Both the position numbers and the translations under genes were made by a program. Shown in pieces: positions 22,918-31,858 of a DNA stretch of 64,000 nt. A model generated the notes under the pieces. That model was not told the origin of the DNA. It was given only the letters and a program-made list of their open reading frames with translations, and ran no database searches. The stretch is from CAWBRT01 sp963819175 (GTDB taxonomy: Bacteria; Acidobacteriota; Terriglobia; Terriglobales; Acidobacteriaceae). Position 1 is the stretch's first letter; each line of letters begins with the position of its first letter. The stretch lies in assembly GCA_963819175.1 (NCBI GenBank), contig CAWFVJ010000020.1:1-64000 (forward strand), read 5' to 3'.

Positions 22918-23517
22918 ATGTCTAAATTTCCCGAGCCTATGGCTCGACTCATCGACGAGTTGAAGAAGCTTCCCGGAGTGGGGAGCAAGAACGCGCAACG
23001 GCTTGCCTTCCACATCCTGCGCGCCAGCGACGAGGATGCCGAACTGCTGGCAAACGCCGTCCGCGAGGTGAAAGCTCAACTCCGCCTCTGCTCAGTCTGT
23101 AACAACATCACCGACGTCGATCCCTGCGTCTATTGCAGCAGCGCCGTGCGTAATCAGCGCCTCATCTGTGTGGTCGAGGAACCGACCAACATCGCCGCCA
23201 TCGAAAAGACGCGCAATTACAGCGGCGTCTATCATGTTTTGCACGGCACGCTTTCGCCCATTCACGGCGTCGGCCCCGAGCACCTGCGGATTGCCAACCT
23301 CGTGCACCGTCTCGAAAACGGCGGCGCCGATGAAATTATCATCGCCACCAATCCCACGCTCGAAGGCGAAGCTACGGCCGCCTATCTGGCGCGCTTGCTT
23401 AAGCCGTCTGGGGTGCGTGTGACGCGCATCGCCACCGGCATTCCCGTCGGCAGCGACATCGAGTACGCCGACGAAGTGACCATGCAGAAGGCAATGGAAG
23501 GCAGGCGGGATTTGTGA
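22918..23517 (+). CDS. recR: Recombination mediator RecR
   Basis: The 199-aa product has an N-terminal HhH (ELKKLPGVGSKNAQRLAFH, 15-33), a C4 zinc finger (CSVCNNITDVDPCVYC at 58-73) and a C-terminal TOPRIM region (ICVVEEPTNIAAIEKTRNYS, then EIIIATNPTLEGEATA). The full family length is present. RecR loads RecA onto gapped DNA with RecO/RecF. It is 12 bp after ybaB, in the dnaX-ybaB-recR operon. Confidence 0.96.
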   Translation: MSKFPEPMARLIDELKKLPGVGSKNAQRLAFHILRASDEDAELLANAVREVKAQLRLCSVCNNITDVDPCVYCSSAVRNQRLICVVEEPTNIAAIEKTRNYSGVYHVLHGTLSPIHGVGPEHLRIANLVHRLENGGADEIIIATNPTLEGEATAAYLARLLKPSGVRVTRIATGIPVGSDIEYADEVTMQKAMEGRRDL

Positions 23518-23582
23518 AGGCGGGCCGGGCTTTTCTGCTTTTTGAGCTCCGAAGTTGATATACCTGCCGCAAACCATTGAAC

Positions 23583-23730
23583 GTGTCACCCTGAGAAGCG
23601 ACGCCCGTAGTCGGCGGCGCGACGTGAGGGTCCATGTATTTTCCTTTTTCCGGCCTTCAAGTGATATCGGCGGAATGCATGGATCGTCACGTCGGTTCGC
23701 AGAAGCGGCGAACCTCCTCACGATGACACC
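23583..23730. repeat. Divergent family A-type repeat
   Basis: GTGTCACCCTGAGAAGCG...CGATGACACC are weak inverted arms that resemble the family A ends. No gene is visible in the 316 bp after recR apart from this and the terminator at 23788. Confidence 0.5.
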
Positions 23731-23787
23731 CGCAGCGCAGGACAGTATCTCTGGTACGCTTCCCCAGGCTCGTATTCTTCCAAACAA

Positions 23788-23812
23788 AAAGCCTCGCAAT
23801 CCGCGAGGCTTT
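23788..23812. terminator. Bidirectional terminator
   Basis: A perfect 10-bp stem AAAGCCTCGC/GCGAGGCTTT with a 5-base loop. On the minus strand it is followed by TTTTTG, so it best ends the response-regulator transcript; on the plus strand it may stop the recR operon. Confidence 0.85.
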
Positions 23813-23833
23813 GCCCATCCCTGAAATAATTCT

Positions 23834-24199
23834 CTATCCCCGCAGCTTGGCCAGCAAATCCTGCGGATGAACGGGTTTGGCCAGAATTTCGAATTCGTGG
23901 CCTCGGGCGCGTGCGCTCTCCAACAGATCCGCCGTGGCCGCCTGCCCGGAAAAAAGAAGAATTTTGCACTCGGGAAGAAAGACCCGAATACGGATCGCAG
24001 CTTCAATGCCATCCATGTCAGGCATGATTACGTCGCTGATGATCAGATCCGGATGGAGGTTCCTGGCCTGCTCGACCGCTCCAGTTCCGGTGTAAACCGC
24101 CGTGGCATCGAATCCATGCTGATTGAGAATGATGGCCAGAGTATCTGCAATTACGTGTTCGTCGTCGACCACAAGAACTTTCTTCTTCTTTGATTCCAT
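23834..24199 (-). CDS. Single-domain response regulator
   Basis: The 121-aa receiver domain has no output domain. Acidic pocket residues are in VLVVDDEHV (Asp12/13 region), the phosphorylated Asp is in DLIISDVIMPDMDG (near residue 55) and the conserved Lys in ILAKPVHP. A GGGAG sequence lies just upstream of the start. It has the CheY/Spo0F-like form used in phosphorelays or for protein-protein control. No kinase is adjacent. Confidence 0.92.
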   Translation of the reverse strand: MESKKKKVLVVDDEHVIADTLAIILNQHGFDATAVYTGTGAVEQARNLHPDLIISDVIMPDMDGIEAAIRIRVFLPECKILLFSGQAATADLLESARARGHEFEILAKPVHPQDLLAKLRG

Positions 24200-24358
24200 T
24201 TCAACTCCCGCCGGAGATGCAGAAGGGGAACGGTCGCGCTTCGGGTAATTGCAAGCACCCCTGCTGAGTTGATTATAGAAACTCCTCCCCGTTCAAGGCA
24301 ACCCGTGTTGCCGGGACGGAGCACGCCGGTGGCGTCCACCGCCGGTTTCGGGATTACC

Positions 24359-25105
24359 TCATCGGTTCTTTAGCTCCGCAGCCAGAAAAGCGATCGTTCT
24401 GTCCCAGGCATCTTTCGCGTCCGCTTCCCGGTAGCCTGCTTTATTGTTCGGATTTTCAAACGCATGTCCCGCGTCGGGGTAGATTTTGATCTCGACGGAT
24501 TTGCCGAGCGATTGTAACTGTTTCGCAAAGGTGCGAACGCTGTCGGGGGGAATCCCGCGATCCTGTCCACCGAAAATGCCCAGAATAGGTGCCTGAATTT
24601 TGTCCAGCGTGGAACGTTCCGTAGCGAGATGTCCGTAGTTGATTACGCTCGCCGCAAGCCGCGGCTCACTGACCGTCAAGTCGAGCGCATAGCCGCCTCC
24701 CATGCACCAGCCGATTGCGCCGATGCGCTTGACATCCACGTCTTTCCGGCTTGCCAGGTAGTTGAACGCGGCCTTCAGGTCGCGATGGGCACGGTCCTCC
24801 GGCACGCCGCGCATCAACTCGTGCGCCTCCTCCGGCGATGTCGTCGACTTGCCGCGATAGAGATCGATGGCCAGCGCCGCGTAACCCTGATCGGCGAGGT
24901 TGGCCGCCTGCTCTTCCACCCACGGCGTCAGGCCCCACCACTCGTGAATCACCACGAGCGCGGGAAATGGCCCTTTGCCCTGAGGCATGTACAGCACGGC
25001 CTTGACGGTTTCATCGCCGCTCTTATAGGCGACGTCCTTGCCGCTGGCAGCAAAGGCGGAGCCGGCCATCACAAGCATCGTAAGCGTGAGCAGAAGACAT
25101 TTCAT
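24359..25105 (-). CDS. Secreted dienelactone-hydrolase-family protein
   Basis: The 248-aa alpha/beta hydrolase has a Sec signal peptide (MKCLLLTLTMLVMAGSAFAA, cleavage after AFA) and should act in the periplasm. The nucleophile is Cys in IGWCMGGGYAL, the acid Asp is in FGGQDRGIP and the His in DAGHAFEN, which is the Cys-Asp-His triad of dienelactone hydrolases. The substrate could be a lactone or another ester. AGGAGG lies upstream of the ATG. Confidence 0.9.
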   Translation of the reverse strand: MKCLLLTLTMLVMAGSAFAASGKDVAYKSGDETVKAVLYMPQGKGPFPALVVIHEWWGLTPWVEEQAANLADQGYAALAIDLYRGKSTTSPEEAHELMRGVPEDRAHRDLKAAFNYLASRKDVDVKRIGAIGWCMGGGYALDLTVSEPRLAASVINYGHLATERSTLDKIQAPILGIFGGQDRGIPPDSVRTFAKQLQSLGKSVEIKIYPDAGHAFENPNNKAGYREADAKDAWDRTIAFLAAELKNR

Positions 25106-25248
25106 AGACAGCCTCCTGGGCTTGTGAGATGCGCGCCTTTCTCTGAGGTTTTCACCGCGAAAGCGGCTCCTGAGCTCCGCATCGCACTGTGCTGGGGCTA
25201 CAATCGAATGCGTGGGCTAATTCCCGTGTTTGCCCTTGCGAGGTCATC

Positions 25249-25851
25249 ATGGTTACTACCGCCGGCAGAATCGAAACGCTGGACGCGACCGAGATAGCGC
25301 GCCGCCCGCTCCAGGCAGATGAGTGCGCCCTGGTCGTCGTCGATATTCAGGAAAAGCTTCTTCCGCCTATCTTTAATAAGGAGCAGCTGGTCAGCAACTC
25401 TCAGCTTCTGGTGCGCTTCGCTCAGATCTTCAACATCCCCGTGCTGCTCACCACGCAGTACACCAAGGGTCTTGGTCCGGTCGTGGCTGAGATTGCCTCG
25501 CTCGTCCCGGGGACCGCGCCCATCGATAAGATGGAGTTCAGTTGCTTTGGCAAGGACACTTTTTGCAACGCCGTGAAATCGCTCCCCGGGCAGCGCAACA
25601 CCATGCTTCTCTGCGGCATGGAAACGCACATTTGCGTGCTGCAAACCGCTCTGGCCGCGCTCAACAACGGCTACCTGGTGCACGTCGCTTCCGACGCCAT
25701 CGGGTCGCGCGCCATATGGAACTGGCGCGTCGGACTCGACCGAATGCGCTCCGCCGGATGCGTTATCTCAAGCACCGAGATGATGATGTATGAGCTGATG
25801 CGTCGCAGCGGGACCGACGAGTTCAAACAGATTCTGGCGTATCTGCGCTAG
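25249..25851 (+). CDS. Isochorismatase-like cysteine hydrolase
   Basis: Reading from ATG 25249 (GCGAGG upstream) gives 200 aa. The isochorismatase fold is shown by ALVVVDIQEKLLPP (catalytic Asp near residue 30), a Lys in IDKMEFSCFG and the candidate nucleophile Cys in LLCGMETHICVLQTA (the C-V-L-Q position). Enzymes of this family hydrolyse amides or isochorismate; the YcaC-like group has unknown substrates. It lies 12 bp before a serine hydrolase gene, so they probably form an operon. Confidence 0.87.
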   Translation: MVTTAGRIETLDATEIARRPLQADECALVVVDIQEKLLPPIFNKEQLVSNSQLLVRFAQIFNIPVLLTTQYTKGLGPVVAEIASLVPGTAPIDKMEFSCFGKDTFCNAVKSLPGQRNTMLLCGMETHICVLQTALAALNNGYLVHVASDAIGSRAIWNWRVGLDRMRSAGCVISSTEMMMYELMRRSGTDEFKQILAYLR

Positions 25852-25863
25852 ACCGGCGGACGA

Positions 25864-27009
25864 ATGGCAAGCCATGGCACGAGCCTGATGCCGTCGAATG
25901 CGTTCCCCGAACAGGAGCGCGTCTTCGCTCGTGCTTTTGCCCTACTTAAGCAAGCTGTCCAGGATCGCGTCTTCCCCGGCGCGGCCATTGCCGTGGTCCA
26001 TCGCGGAGAGCTGGCCGCATGGCGAGGCATCGGACGCTTTACCTACGCCCCCGACTCTCCGCCCGTGACGCCCACAACCGTTTTCGATCTCGCTTCAGTG
26101 ACCAAGGCGGTCGCAACCACCGCCATGGCGATGATCCTCTACGAGCGCGGACTGCTGTCGCTCGATCAGCCGGTCGTCGAGACGCTGCCGGAGTTCGGCC
26201 TCGCCCAGAATGATGACGGCTCCCCTTCCCCCGACCCGCGCCGCCGCCACGTGACCGTCCGCATGCTGCTGGCCCACTCCTCGGGTCTGGCGGACTACTC
26301 GAAGTTCTTTATCCGCGCCAGCAGCCGCAATGAACTTGTAAGGCTCGCCTGCACCGCGCCGCTTGCCGAAGCGCCAATGCAGCTCGCGTGTTACAGCGAC
26401 ATAGGTTTCATCGTGCTCGGCGAATTGCTGGCGCGTCTTGCGGGCGAACCGCTTGACCGCTTCTGCCAGCGCGAGATTTTTGCGCCGCTGCGCATGAACA
26501 CTGCTCGCTATTGCCCGCCCGCCGAATGGAAGAGCGAAATCCCTCCCACCGTGGATGATCGGGAGTTCCGCATGCGCGTCATTCAAGGCGAAGTGAATGA
26601 CGAAAACGCTTCCGTCATGGGCGGCGTCTCCGGGCATGCCGGACTCTTTGCCAATGCGCTTGACGTTGCCATGTTCGGGCATTCGATGCTTTCCGGCGGC
26701 GCGCCAATCGTGTCGCCGGAGACGGTACGCCTCTTCGCCACGCGCCAGGCCGCGCCCGTGGGCACGTCGCGCGCCCTTGGATGGGACACGCCATCCGCGC
26801 CTTCGCAGTCGGGCAAGTATTTCTCTCATGCTTCCTTCGGACATCTCGGCTACACCGGAACATCGCTGTGGTGCGACCCGGAATGCCAGTGCGCCGTGGT
26901 TCTGCTGACCAACCGCACCTGGCCCGATCGCAGCACGCAGGAAATCAAGCGGGTGCGTCCACTCGTACACGACGCGGTACGCGAAGCACTTGAAGAACGG
27001 TCCCGATGA
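25864..27009 (+). CDS. Beta-lactamase-class-C-like serine hydrolase
   Basis: The 381-aa product has the S-x-x-K nucleophile motif in FDLASVTKAVATTAM, a Tyr motif YSD at LACYSDIGFI (YxN/D position) and HxG in FGHLGYTG, the layout of class C penicillin-binding/esterase proteins. No Sec signal is visible, so it may be cytoplasmic. Family members hydrolyse esters, D-amino-acid peptides or beta-lactams; the specific reaction is not known from sequence. Confidence 0.87.
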   Translation: MASHGTSLMPSNAFPEQERVFARAFALLKQAVQDRVFPGAAIAVVHRGELAAWRGIGRFTYAPDSPPVTPTTVFDLASVTKAVATTAMAMILYERGLLSLDQPVVETLPEFGLAQNDDGSPSPDPRRRHVTVRMLLAHSSGLADYSKFFIRASSRNELVRLACTAPLAEAPMQLACYSDIGFIVLGELLARLAGEPLDRFCQREIFAPLRMNTARYCPPAEWKSEIPPTVDDREFRMRVIQGEVNDENASVMGGVSGHAGLFANALDVAMFGHSMLSGGAPIVSPETVRLFATRQAAPVGTSRALGWDTPSAPSQSGKYFSHASFGHLGYTGTSLWCDPECQCAVVLLTNRTWPDRSTQEIKRVRPLVHDAVREALEERSR

Positions 27010-27109
27010 AGGGCGCATCGCGGCTCGCGCAATTGCGCTTTACAATGGAAGTTCGGCGGCCAAGGGAAATGGCGGCCTAAATATTTCTTTGAAGGGGCGC
27101 GGCTCTAGA

Positions 27110-27252
27110 GGCTACTGAAGAACCCGTGCAGTGTCATCCTGAGGTCGCGCCGGTTTCGGCGACCGAAGGATCTGCTTTATTTCAGCACGCACCAACAGCA
27201 GATCCTTCGCTACGCTCAGGATGACACTCGCAGTACAGTTCTTCGGCAGCCT
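27110..27252. repeat. Palindromic repeat, family A (copy 4)
   Basis: The ends GGCTACTGAAGAA and TTCTTCGGCAGCC are inverted, with inner GTGTCATCCTGAGGTCGCGC...CTACGCTCAGGATGACAC. Just before it (27089-27103) TTTGAAGGGGCGCGGCT resembles the start of family C. It fills the 270 bp between the serine hydrolase and murA genes. Confidence 0.8.
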
Positions 27253-27281
27253 GTTTGGGCGCGCCGTCCAGGATTTAATCG

Positions 27282-28571
27282 ATGGATAAATTTGTCGTTC
27301 GGGGTGGCAATCCCCTGCTCGGGACGGTTCGCATCAGCGGCGCCAAGAATGCCGCGCTGCCTGCCATGGCCGCCGCCATTCTTACCGAAGAGCCGGTCAT
27401 CCTCGAAAACATTCCCCAAGTGCGCGATATCGAGACCGAGCGCAAGTTGCTGGCCGCCATGGGCGCCGAGGTCGAACTGGGCTACGGCCGCGCGCAACAT
27501 CGCACCATCATCTGCTGCCGCCAACTGAGCCGTCCGGAGGCCGGTTACGACCTGGTGAAAACCATGCGCGCTTCCACGCTCGTGCTCGGGCCGCTGGTGG
27601 CGCGCACCGGAAGCGCGCGTGTCTCCATACCCGGTGGTTGTGCCATCGGAGCGCGTCCCATCGACCTGCACATCAAGGGCCTGGAGCGGCTCGGCGCCAC
27701 CATCCGGCAGGAGCACGGCTACATCGAAGCCCGTGCCGAACGGCTCAAGGGCAATCGCATCACCTTCGACAAGATTACCGTTACCGGCACCGAGGACCTG
27801 CTGATGGCCGCCGTGCTCGCCGAAGGCGCGACCGTCATGGAGAATTGCGCGCGCGAGCCCGAGGTCGTCGATCTGGCGGAGCTGCTCGTCAAGATGGGGG
27901 CCAACATCGAAGGCGCAGGAACCTCCACCATCCGCGTGCGCGGCGTCGATAAATTGCACGGCGCCAAGCACCGCATAATTCCCGATCGCATCGAGGCCGC
28001 CACTTTCATCATCGCCGGAGCCCTCACCGGAGGCGATCTGCTGGTCACCAACCTGGTTCCGGCTCACCAGACGGCGCTGCTCGCCAAACTTGAACAGGCG
28101 GGCGCTCGCTTCCACGTCAATGGCGAATCGATTCGCGTGATGGGCGACAATCCGCTGAAGGCCGCCGATATCACTACGGAAGAGTATCCCGGCTTCGCCA
28201 CCGACGTGCAGGCGCAATACATGGCGCTGGCGACGCAGGCCGAAGGCACTTCGATTATCACCGAGAACATCTTTGAGAACCGCTTCATGCACGCCTTGGA
28301 ACTGGTTCGCATGGGAGCCAACATCAAGATCGAAGGCAACAGGGCCATCGTGCGCGGCAAGAGTCCTCTGAGCGGCGCCGCCGTACAGGCAAGCGACCTG
28401 CGCGCTTCGGCTTCCCTGGTGCTGGCAGCGCTGGTGGCCGACGGCGAAACCATCATCGATCGCGTCTACCACATCGACCGCGGCTACGAACGCCTGGAAG
28501 AAAAACTGCGCGCGATCGGAGCGCAAATCCGCCGCATCGGCGAAATGCTGCCAAGGCGCGCAGGCGCGTAG
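27282..28571 (+). CDS. murA: UDP-N-acetylglucosamine 1-carboxyvinyltransferase
   Basis: The 429-aa enzyme carries out the first committed step of peptidoglycan synthesis, transferring enolpyruvyl from PEP to UDP-GlcNAc. Conserved elements are visible: KFVVRGGNPLLGTVRISGAK and NAALP near the N-terminus (Lys22/Asn23), Cys in PGGCAIGARPIDLH (about 118-120, the catalytic loop with fosfomycin-sensitive Cys), the segment DRIEAATFIIAGAL, YPGFATDVQAQ and the LRASASLVLAALVA tail. It is full length and looks intact. The upstream DNA is a repeat. Confidence 0.97.
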   Translation: MDKFVVRGGNPLLGTVRISGAKNAALPAMAAAILTEEPVILENIPQVRDIETERKLLAAMGAEVELGYGRAQHRTIICCRQLSRPEAGYDLVKTMRASTLVLGPLVARTGSARVSIPGGCAIGARPIDLHIKGLERLGATIRQEHGYIEARAERLKGNRITFDKITVTGTEDLLMAAVLAEGATVMENCAREPEVVDLAELLVKMGANIEGAGTSTIRVRGVDKLHGAKHRIIPDRIEAATFIIAGALTGGDLLVTNLVPAHQTALLAKLEQAGARFHVNGESIRVMGDNPLKAADITTEEYPGFATDVQAQYMALATQAEGTSIITENIFENRFMHALELVRMGANIKIEGNRAIVRGKSPLSGAAVQASDLRASASLVLAALVADGETIIDRVYHIDRGYERLEEKLRAIGAQIRRIGEMLPRRAGA

Positions 28572-28999
28572 AGGCAGCAGTTTCGAGTTTCAAGTTTCAC
28601 GGGTGCCCCATTCAAGCGAAGCTTGGGTGGGGCTTTTCGTCCAATACGAAAGTACGGTGCGGGTGCCCCACGTCCTGTCACGCTTTTGGACCGACGTGGG
28701 TCAGTTGGACAGGTGGCCCGCACCTCTCACCGAGCCCCGACGGTGCCCCATATCTGCCGTAGTTAGCAGATGTGGGATTCTGATTCCGATTGAGTGATTG
28801 CTCCAGTGGGGCTACTGAAAAACCCGCACTCGTGTCATGTTGAGCGTAGCGAAACATCCCATGAAATTGCCCCTACCCGCGCCGCTCTGAGCTTTTGTGA
28901 AGTCCTTCGGCTGCGTCTCAACTCCGCGCCGTGCTGGGATTCTTCGCTTCGCTCAGAATGACACCTCAAACTTATTGCGCAAACTACTGGGACGCTACT
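28572..28999. repeat. Repeat cluster between murA and glycosyltransferase gene
   Basis: Three repeat types lie head to tail. Heptad-like GAGTTTC/AAGTTTC units are at 28580-28602. Family B-type hairpins (GTGCCCCATTCAAGCG, CACGTCCTG..., CCCCATATCTGCC...GCAGATGTGGG) are at 28609-28777. A weak family A copy (28810-28969) has TACTGAAAAACCC and TCAGAATGACACCTC. No gene is supported. Confidence 0.75.
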
Positions 29000-30766
29000 C
29001 TAGCGTCGCCCTGGAAACGTGCTTCGATAGATGGCCGCATCCGGCTTGCCGGGGGTGCTGAAGCCGGCAATCTTTTCGAGCCAGCGCGGATTGCGCGCCA
29101 CGGCCTGCGCCACCGGATCGCCATCGACTGCGACTACGTAGTCCGCCACCTGTGCCGGACAGCTCAGTCCCGCATCCCAGATCACTCTTCTGGTTTCGGT
29201 TACCACGCGCCTGAGATGCACATCGGCGGATTGCAATGCGCCCACGTACTCGCCGGTGTACATCAGCAACGTCGAATGCGGCGGCAGCGCGGCGAGCACC
29301 GAAGCCAGTTGCGATTGCAGGCGCAGGCGACTGACGGAGTTCGTGCGCGCCTCGCGCAGGCAGATTGGCGTCGCCTCCGCAACTTTCAAGTAGTTTGCCG
29401 CCAGCAGCAAAACCAGGGCTCCCGACGCCACTCGCCGACCGGAACCGGACGAAACCCGCTCGGCGATGAAAGCCGTAGCGACAGCCGCAAACACGGCGAA
29501 CGCGGGTAGCAACTCCAGTCCGTAGCGCACGTTGTAGTAGGAAAAAGGCCACCACACCGGCAGAAACACCGGCACGCTGCCATAGGCGATTGCGTACGCA
29601 TAGAACGGCAGCGGCAACCACAACAGCAGCCACGCCGGTGTGCGGCGCGCGCGCGACAACACGGCGATCAGCGTTCCCAGCGCGGCCAGCCCGAGCATCC
29701 ATGTTTGCCACTCGCTCAACATCTCGGCCAGAGACGGCTGTGCCCGCTGCTCGACGAATCCGCTGGAAAAATTAAGCCGCGCAGCTTTCAGAAACTGCTT
29801 GGCCGCAAGCGCCAGGTTGTGCTTGCCCGGGTAGGGATAGTCATGCTCGTTGCGCTGTTCAATGGCTTGCGCCGAATACGGCCCATTCCACCAATCCAGC
29901 GGCTTGTAGTTGATGCCGTAGTTGTGCGCCAGCCAGAGCGCGGGGGTGAGCACGCATAGCAAAATAAAGGTCGCCAGCGAGCGCCTGACGCCGCGAACCG
30001 CTTCGCCGGTACCTGTGCGCCAGACGACCGCAACCGCCGCGCAGCCGATGACAAAGGCGAGCACCCAACCGTCGTAGCGCGTCAGCATGGCGGCGGCCAG
30101 CACCATGCCGCAACGCTCCAGCGCTTTCGAACTCGCAGTATGAATATCTATTTGAAGGGGCGTGGCTTCAGCCACGCCGCCTTGAGCCGACAAGGGCGCG
30201 GGCTTTAGCCGCTGAGGGGATTGCAGGTTCGCCCTCGATAAACCGCGAATAAACTCGTCAAAATAAACCACTGCCCAGATCATGGCGGCCAGAAAAATCG
30301 ACTCCGTCATGGCCGTCGACTGCATGTAGAGGAGATTCGGATTCAGCCCGAGCAGTGCGGCTGCCAGCCAGGCGGCGAAGCGCGATGCCCTGCCCCGAAC
30401 CAAGCGGAAGACCCCATCAACCGCGAGCACATAGGCGACCATCGACGCGATAGAACCGCCGACCCCGCTGCGCCACATCCAGTCGTTGATGAGAAACGGA
30501 ATGCTGAGCACGTGCGGCAGCGGAAGCCACACGGTACCGAGTTGCACGGCACTGGGCGTGCTCGAATCAAAGACCCGCCGCGCGATATTGATGTGCGCCA
30601 CCGCATCGCCGAAAAGCAGCAGCTCACCTTGCCGGAAGAACCACAAAAAACTCGCCAGCGAGGTCACGCACGCACAAACGGTTACGAGCCAGCAGTCGCG
30701 GCTTGTCGGGTGCCGTTCGATCGCCTGCTTCGTGAGCTCTTCCGAATTTAGGCTGGTCTGTGCCAC
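29000..30766 (-). CDS. Membrane glycosyltransferase-like protein with in-frame repeat insertion
   Basis: The ~588-aa product has about ten or more hydrophobic helices, the layout of GT-C/PMT-like glycosyltransferases using lipid-linked sugars (an Asp in the first periplasmic loop, LLFGDAVAHINIARR). The start is GTG; no ATG suits better. Residues ~178-220 (SRANLQSPQRLKPAPLSAQG onward) are hydrophilic and unlike the flanking helices; they are the translation of the family C palindromic repeat at 30151-30220. The C-terminal ~100 residues are extracytoplasmic. The function is inferred from topology only. Confidence 0.75.
   Translation of the reverse strand: MAQTSLNSEELTKQAIERHPTSRDCWLVTVCACVTSLASFLWFFRQGELLLFGDAVAHINIARRVFDSSTPSAVQLGTVWLPLPHVLSIPFLINDWMWRSGVGGSIASMVAYVLAVDGVFRLVRGRASRFAAWLAAALLGLNPNLLYMQSTAMTESIFLAAMIWAVVYFDEFIRGLSRANLQSPQRLKPAPLSAQGGVAEATPLQIDIHTASSKALERCGMVLAAAMLTRYDGWVLAFVIGCAAVAVVWRTGTGEAVRGVRRSLATFILLCVLTPALWLAHNYGINYKPLDWWNGPYSAQAIEQRNEHDYPYPGKHNLALAAKQFLKAARLNFSSGFVEQRAQPSLAEMLSEWQTWMLGLAALGTLIAVLSRARRTPAWLLLWLPLPFYAYAIAYGSVPVFLPVWWPFSYYNVRYGLELLPAFAVFAAVATAFIAERVSSGSGRRVASGALVLLLAANYLKVAEATPICLREARTNSVSRLRLQSQLASVLAALPPHSTLLMYTGEYVGALQSADVHLRRVVTETRRVIWDAGLSCPAQVADYVVAVDGDPVAQAVARNPRWLEKIAGFSTPGKPDAAIYRSTFPGRR
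30151..30220. repeat. Family C palindromic repeat inside a gene
   Basis: TTTGAAGGGGCGTGGCTTC AGCCACGCC and GGGCTTTAGCC...CTGAGGGGA have the same layout as the intergenic copy at 54855-54927. Here it is translated in frame in the membrane glycosyltransferase. Confidence 0.8.
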
Positions 30767-30837
30767 GCTGCGCGTCCGAAGATTGCACTCTAGGTGGTTG
30801 TTGAGGTGAGGCGATCATCTCAGCACAAATCGATGCA

Positions 30838-31710
30838 TCAGTAACCCACACGATATAAAGCTGCCACTCCGGCCGCGGCAACAAGGCAGTAGATACCGAA
30901 AAAATACCAGCGTCCACTTTCAAGCCATTTGCTAAGCCACTGCAATGCAATCAATCCCGCAATAAAGGCAAAAACCGCGCCGAGGAAGCTAGGAAATGCG
31001 GCCGATGCAAAAGCCGCTGTGCCACCGGCGCGCTCAGCCTGCATTAGCCGCATCGCTTCGCGCCCCACTGCAAGCGGAGTTAAAACAACGGCCAACGCAA
31101 AACTGAACGCCTCCGCCTGCGACTTCATCACTCCCATGAGCATCCCTGCGGAGATGGTTGCGCCGGAGCGCGAAAACCCTCGAAAGGGGATGCAGAGCCC
31201 TTGCACGGCCCCGATGATCCCAGCTTGTTTCGTGTCGAGATCATTCGTTTCAGCAACGCCTCGTCCCCGGTTCCGCTTATCGAACCAGCCTGCGATCAGA
31301 ATCAGGACTCCGACAACAGCAAGTGCCGGTGCGATCACCTCAAGATGGCTGAAAAGATCCTCGATCTCGGCATGCGGGAGATCTCGAAAAACAGTCTTTT
31401 CAATCACCTTAATGATCGCTTCGCCGATCACTCCCGTCAGAAGCGTGGCCACGATCACGAGCTTTGCAAACTTCTTGAAAGCGGCCAGATTTTGAAAGTA
31501 AGTACTCCGCCACTGACGCCAGAAGTAGACGATGACGGCAAACATAGTGCCGGTGTGGAGCATGACCAAAAGCAGCGTCATGGGCGGCGAGGACGGATCA
31601 AGGTGCATTAGCTTCTCAGCGACCACCACATGGGCGGAACTGGACACCGGAAGCAGTTCTGCTAAGCCCTGTATAGTCGCCAGAACGATGATCTTGAAGA
31701 CGGACATCAT
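30838..31710 (-). CDS. uppP: Undecaprenyl-diphosphatase
   Basis: The 290-aa integral membrane enzyme (BacA/UppP family) dephosphorylates undecaprenyl pyrophosphate to recycle the lipid carrier for cell-wall polymers. The Glu-rich first motif ATIQGLAELLPVSSSAH (11-27) and the second motif GFSRSGATISAGML (about 177-190) are both present, with seven or eight hydrophobic segments between. It is full length. A second Met one codon later may be the start. Confidence 0.94.
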   Translation of the reverse strand: MMSVFKIIVLATIQGLAELLPVSSSAHVVVAEKLMHLDPSSPPMTLLLVMLHTGTMFAVIVYFWRQWRSTYFQNLAAFKKFAKLVIVATLLTGVIGEAIIKVIEKTVFRDLPHAEIEDLFSHLEVIAPALAVVGVLILIAGWFDKRNRGRGVAETNDLDTKQAGIIGAVQGLCIPFRGFSRSGATISAGMLMGVMKSQAEAFSFALAVVLTPLAVGREAMRLMQAERAGGTAAFASAAFPSFLGAVFAFIAGLIALQWLSKWLESGRWYFFGIYCLVAAAGVAALYRVGY

Positions 31711-31730
31711 CCGATTCTAAACGGGCGGGT

Positions 31731-31767
31731 GGCCCATATTTGCCTTCTTTTGGCAAATGTGGGGTGG
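31731..31767. repeat. Family B hairpin repeat
   Basis: Perfect-looking arms GGCCCATATTTGCC... and GGCAAATGTGGG lie in the gap between uppP and the sugar kinase gene. Confidence 0.75.
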
Positions 31768-31858
31768 TTCTGAATGTCGGGCTCACACCGAACCCCCAAC
31801 CGCCCTTCCGGCCCCAGAGTTGGAACAGCGCCAACTCTGGGCCACCAGCACTGACACG

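Noticed and set aside
27216..28526. 436-codon minus-strand reading over murA.
   Set aside because: Full overlap with an intact, well-conserved murA on the other strand; composition is shadow-like.
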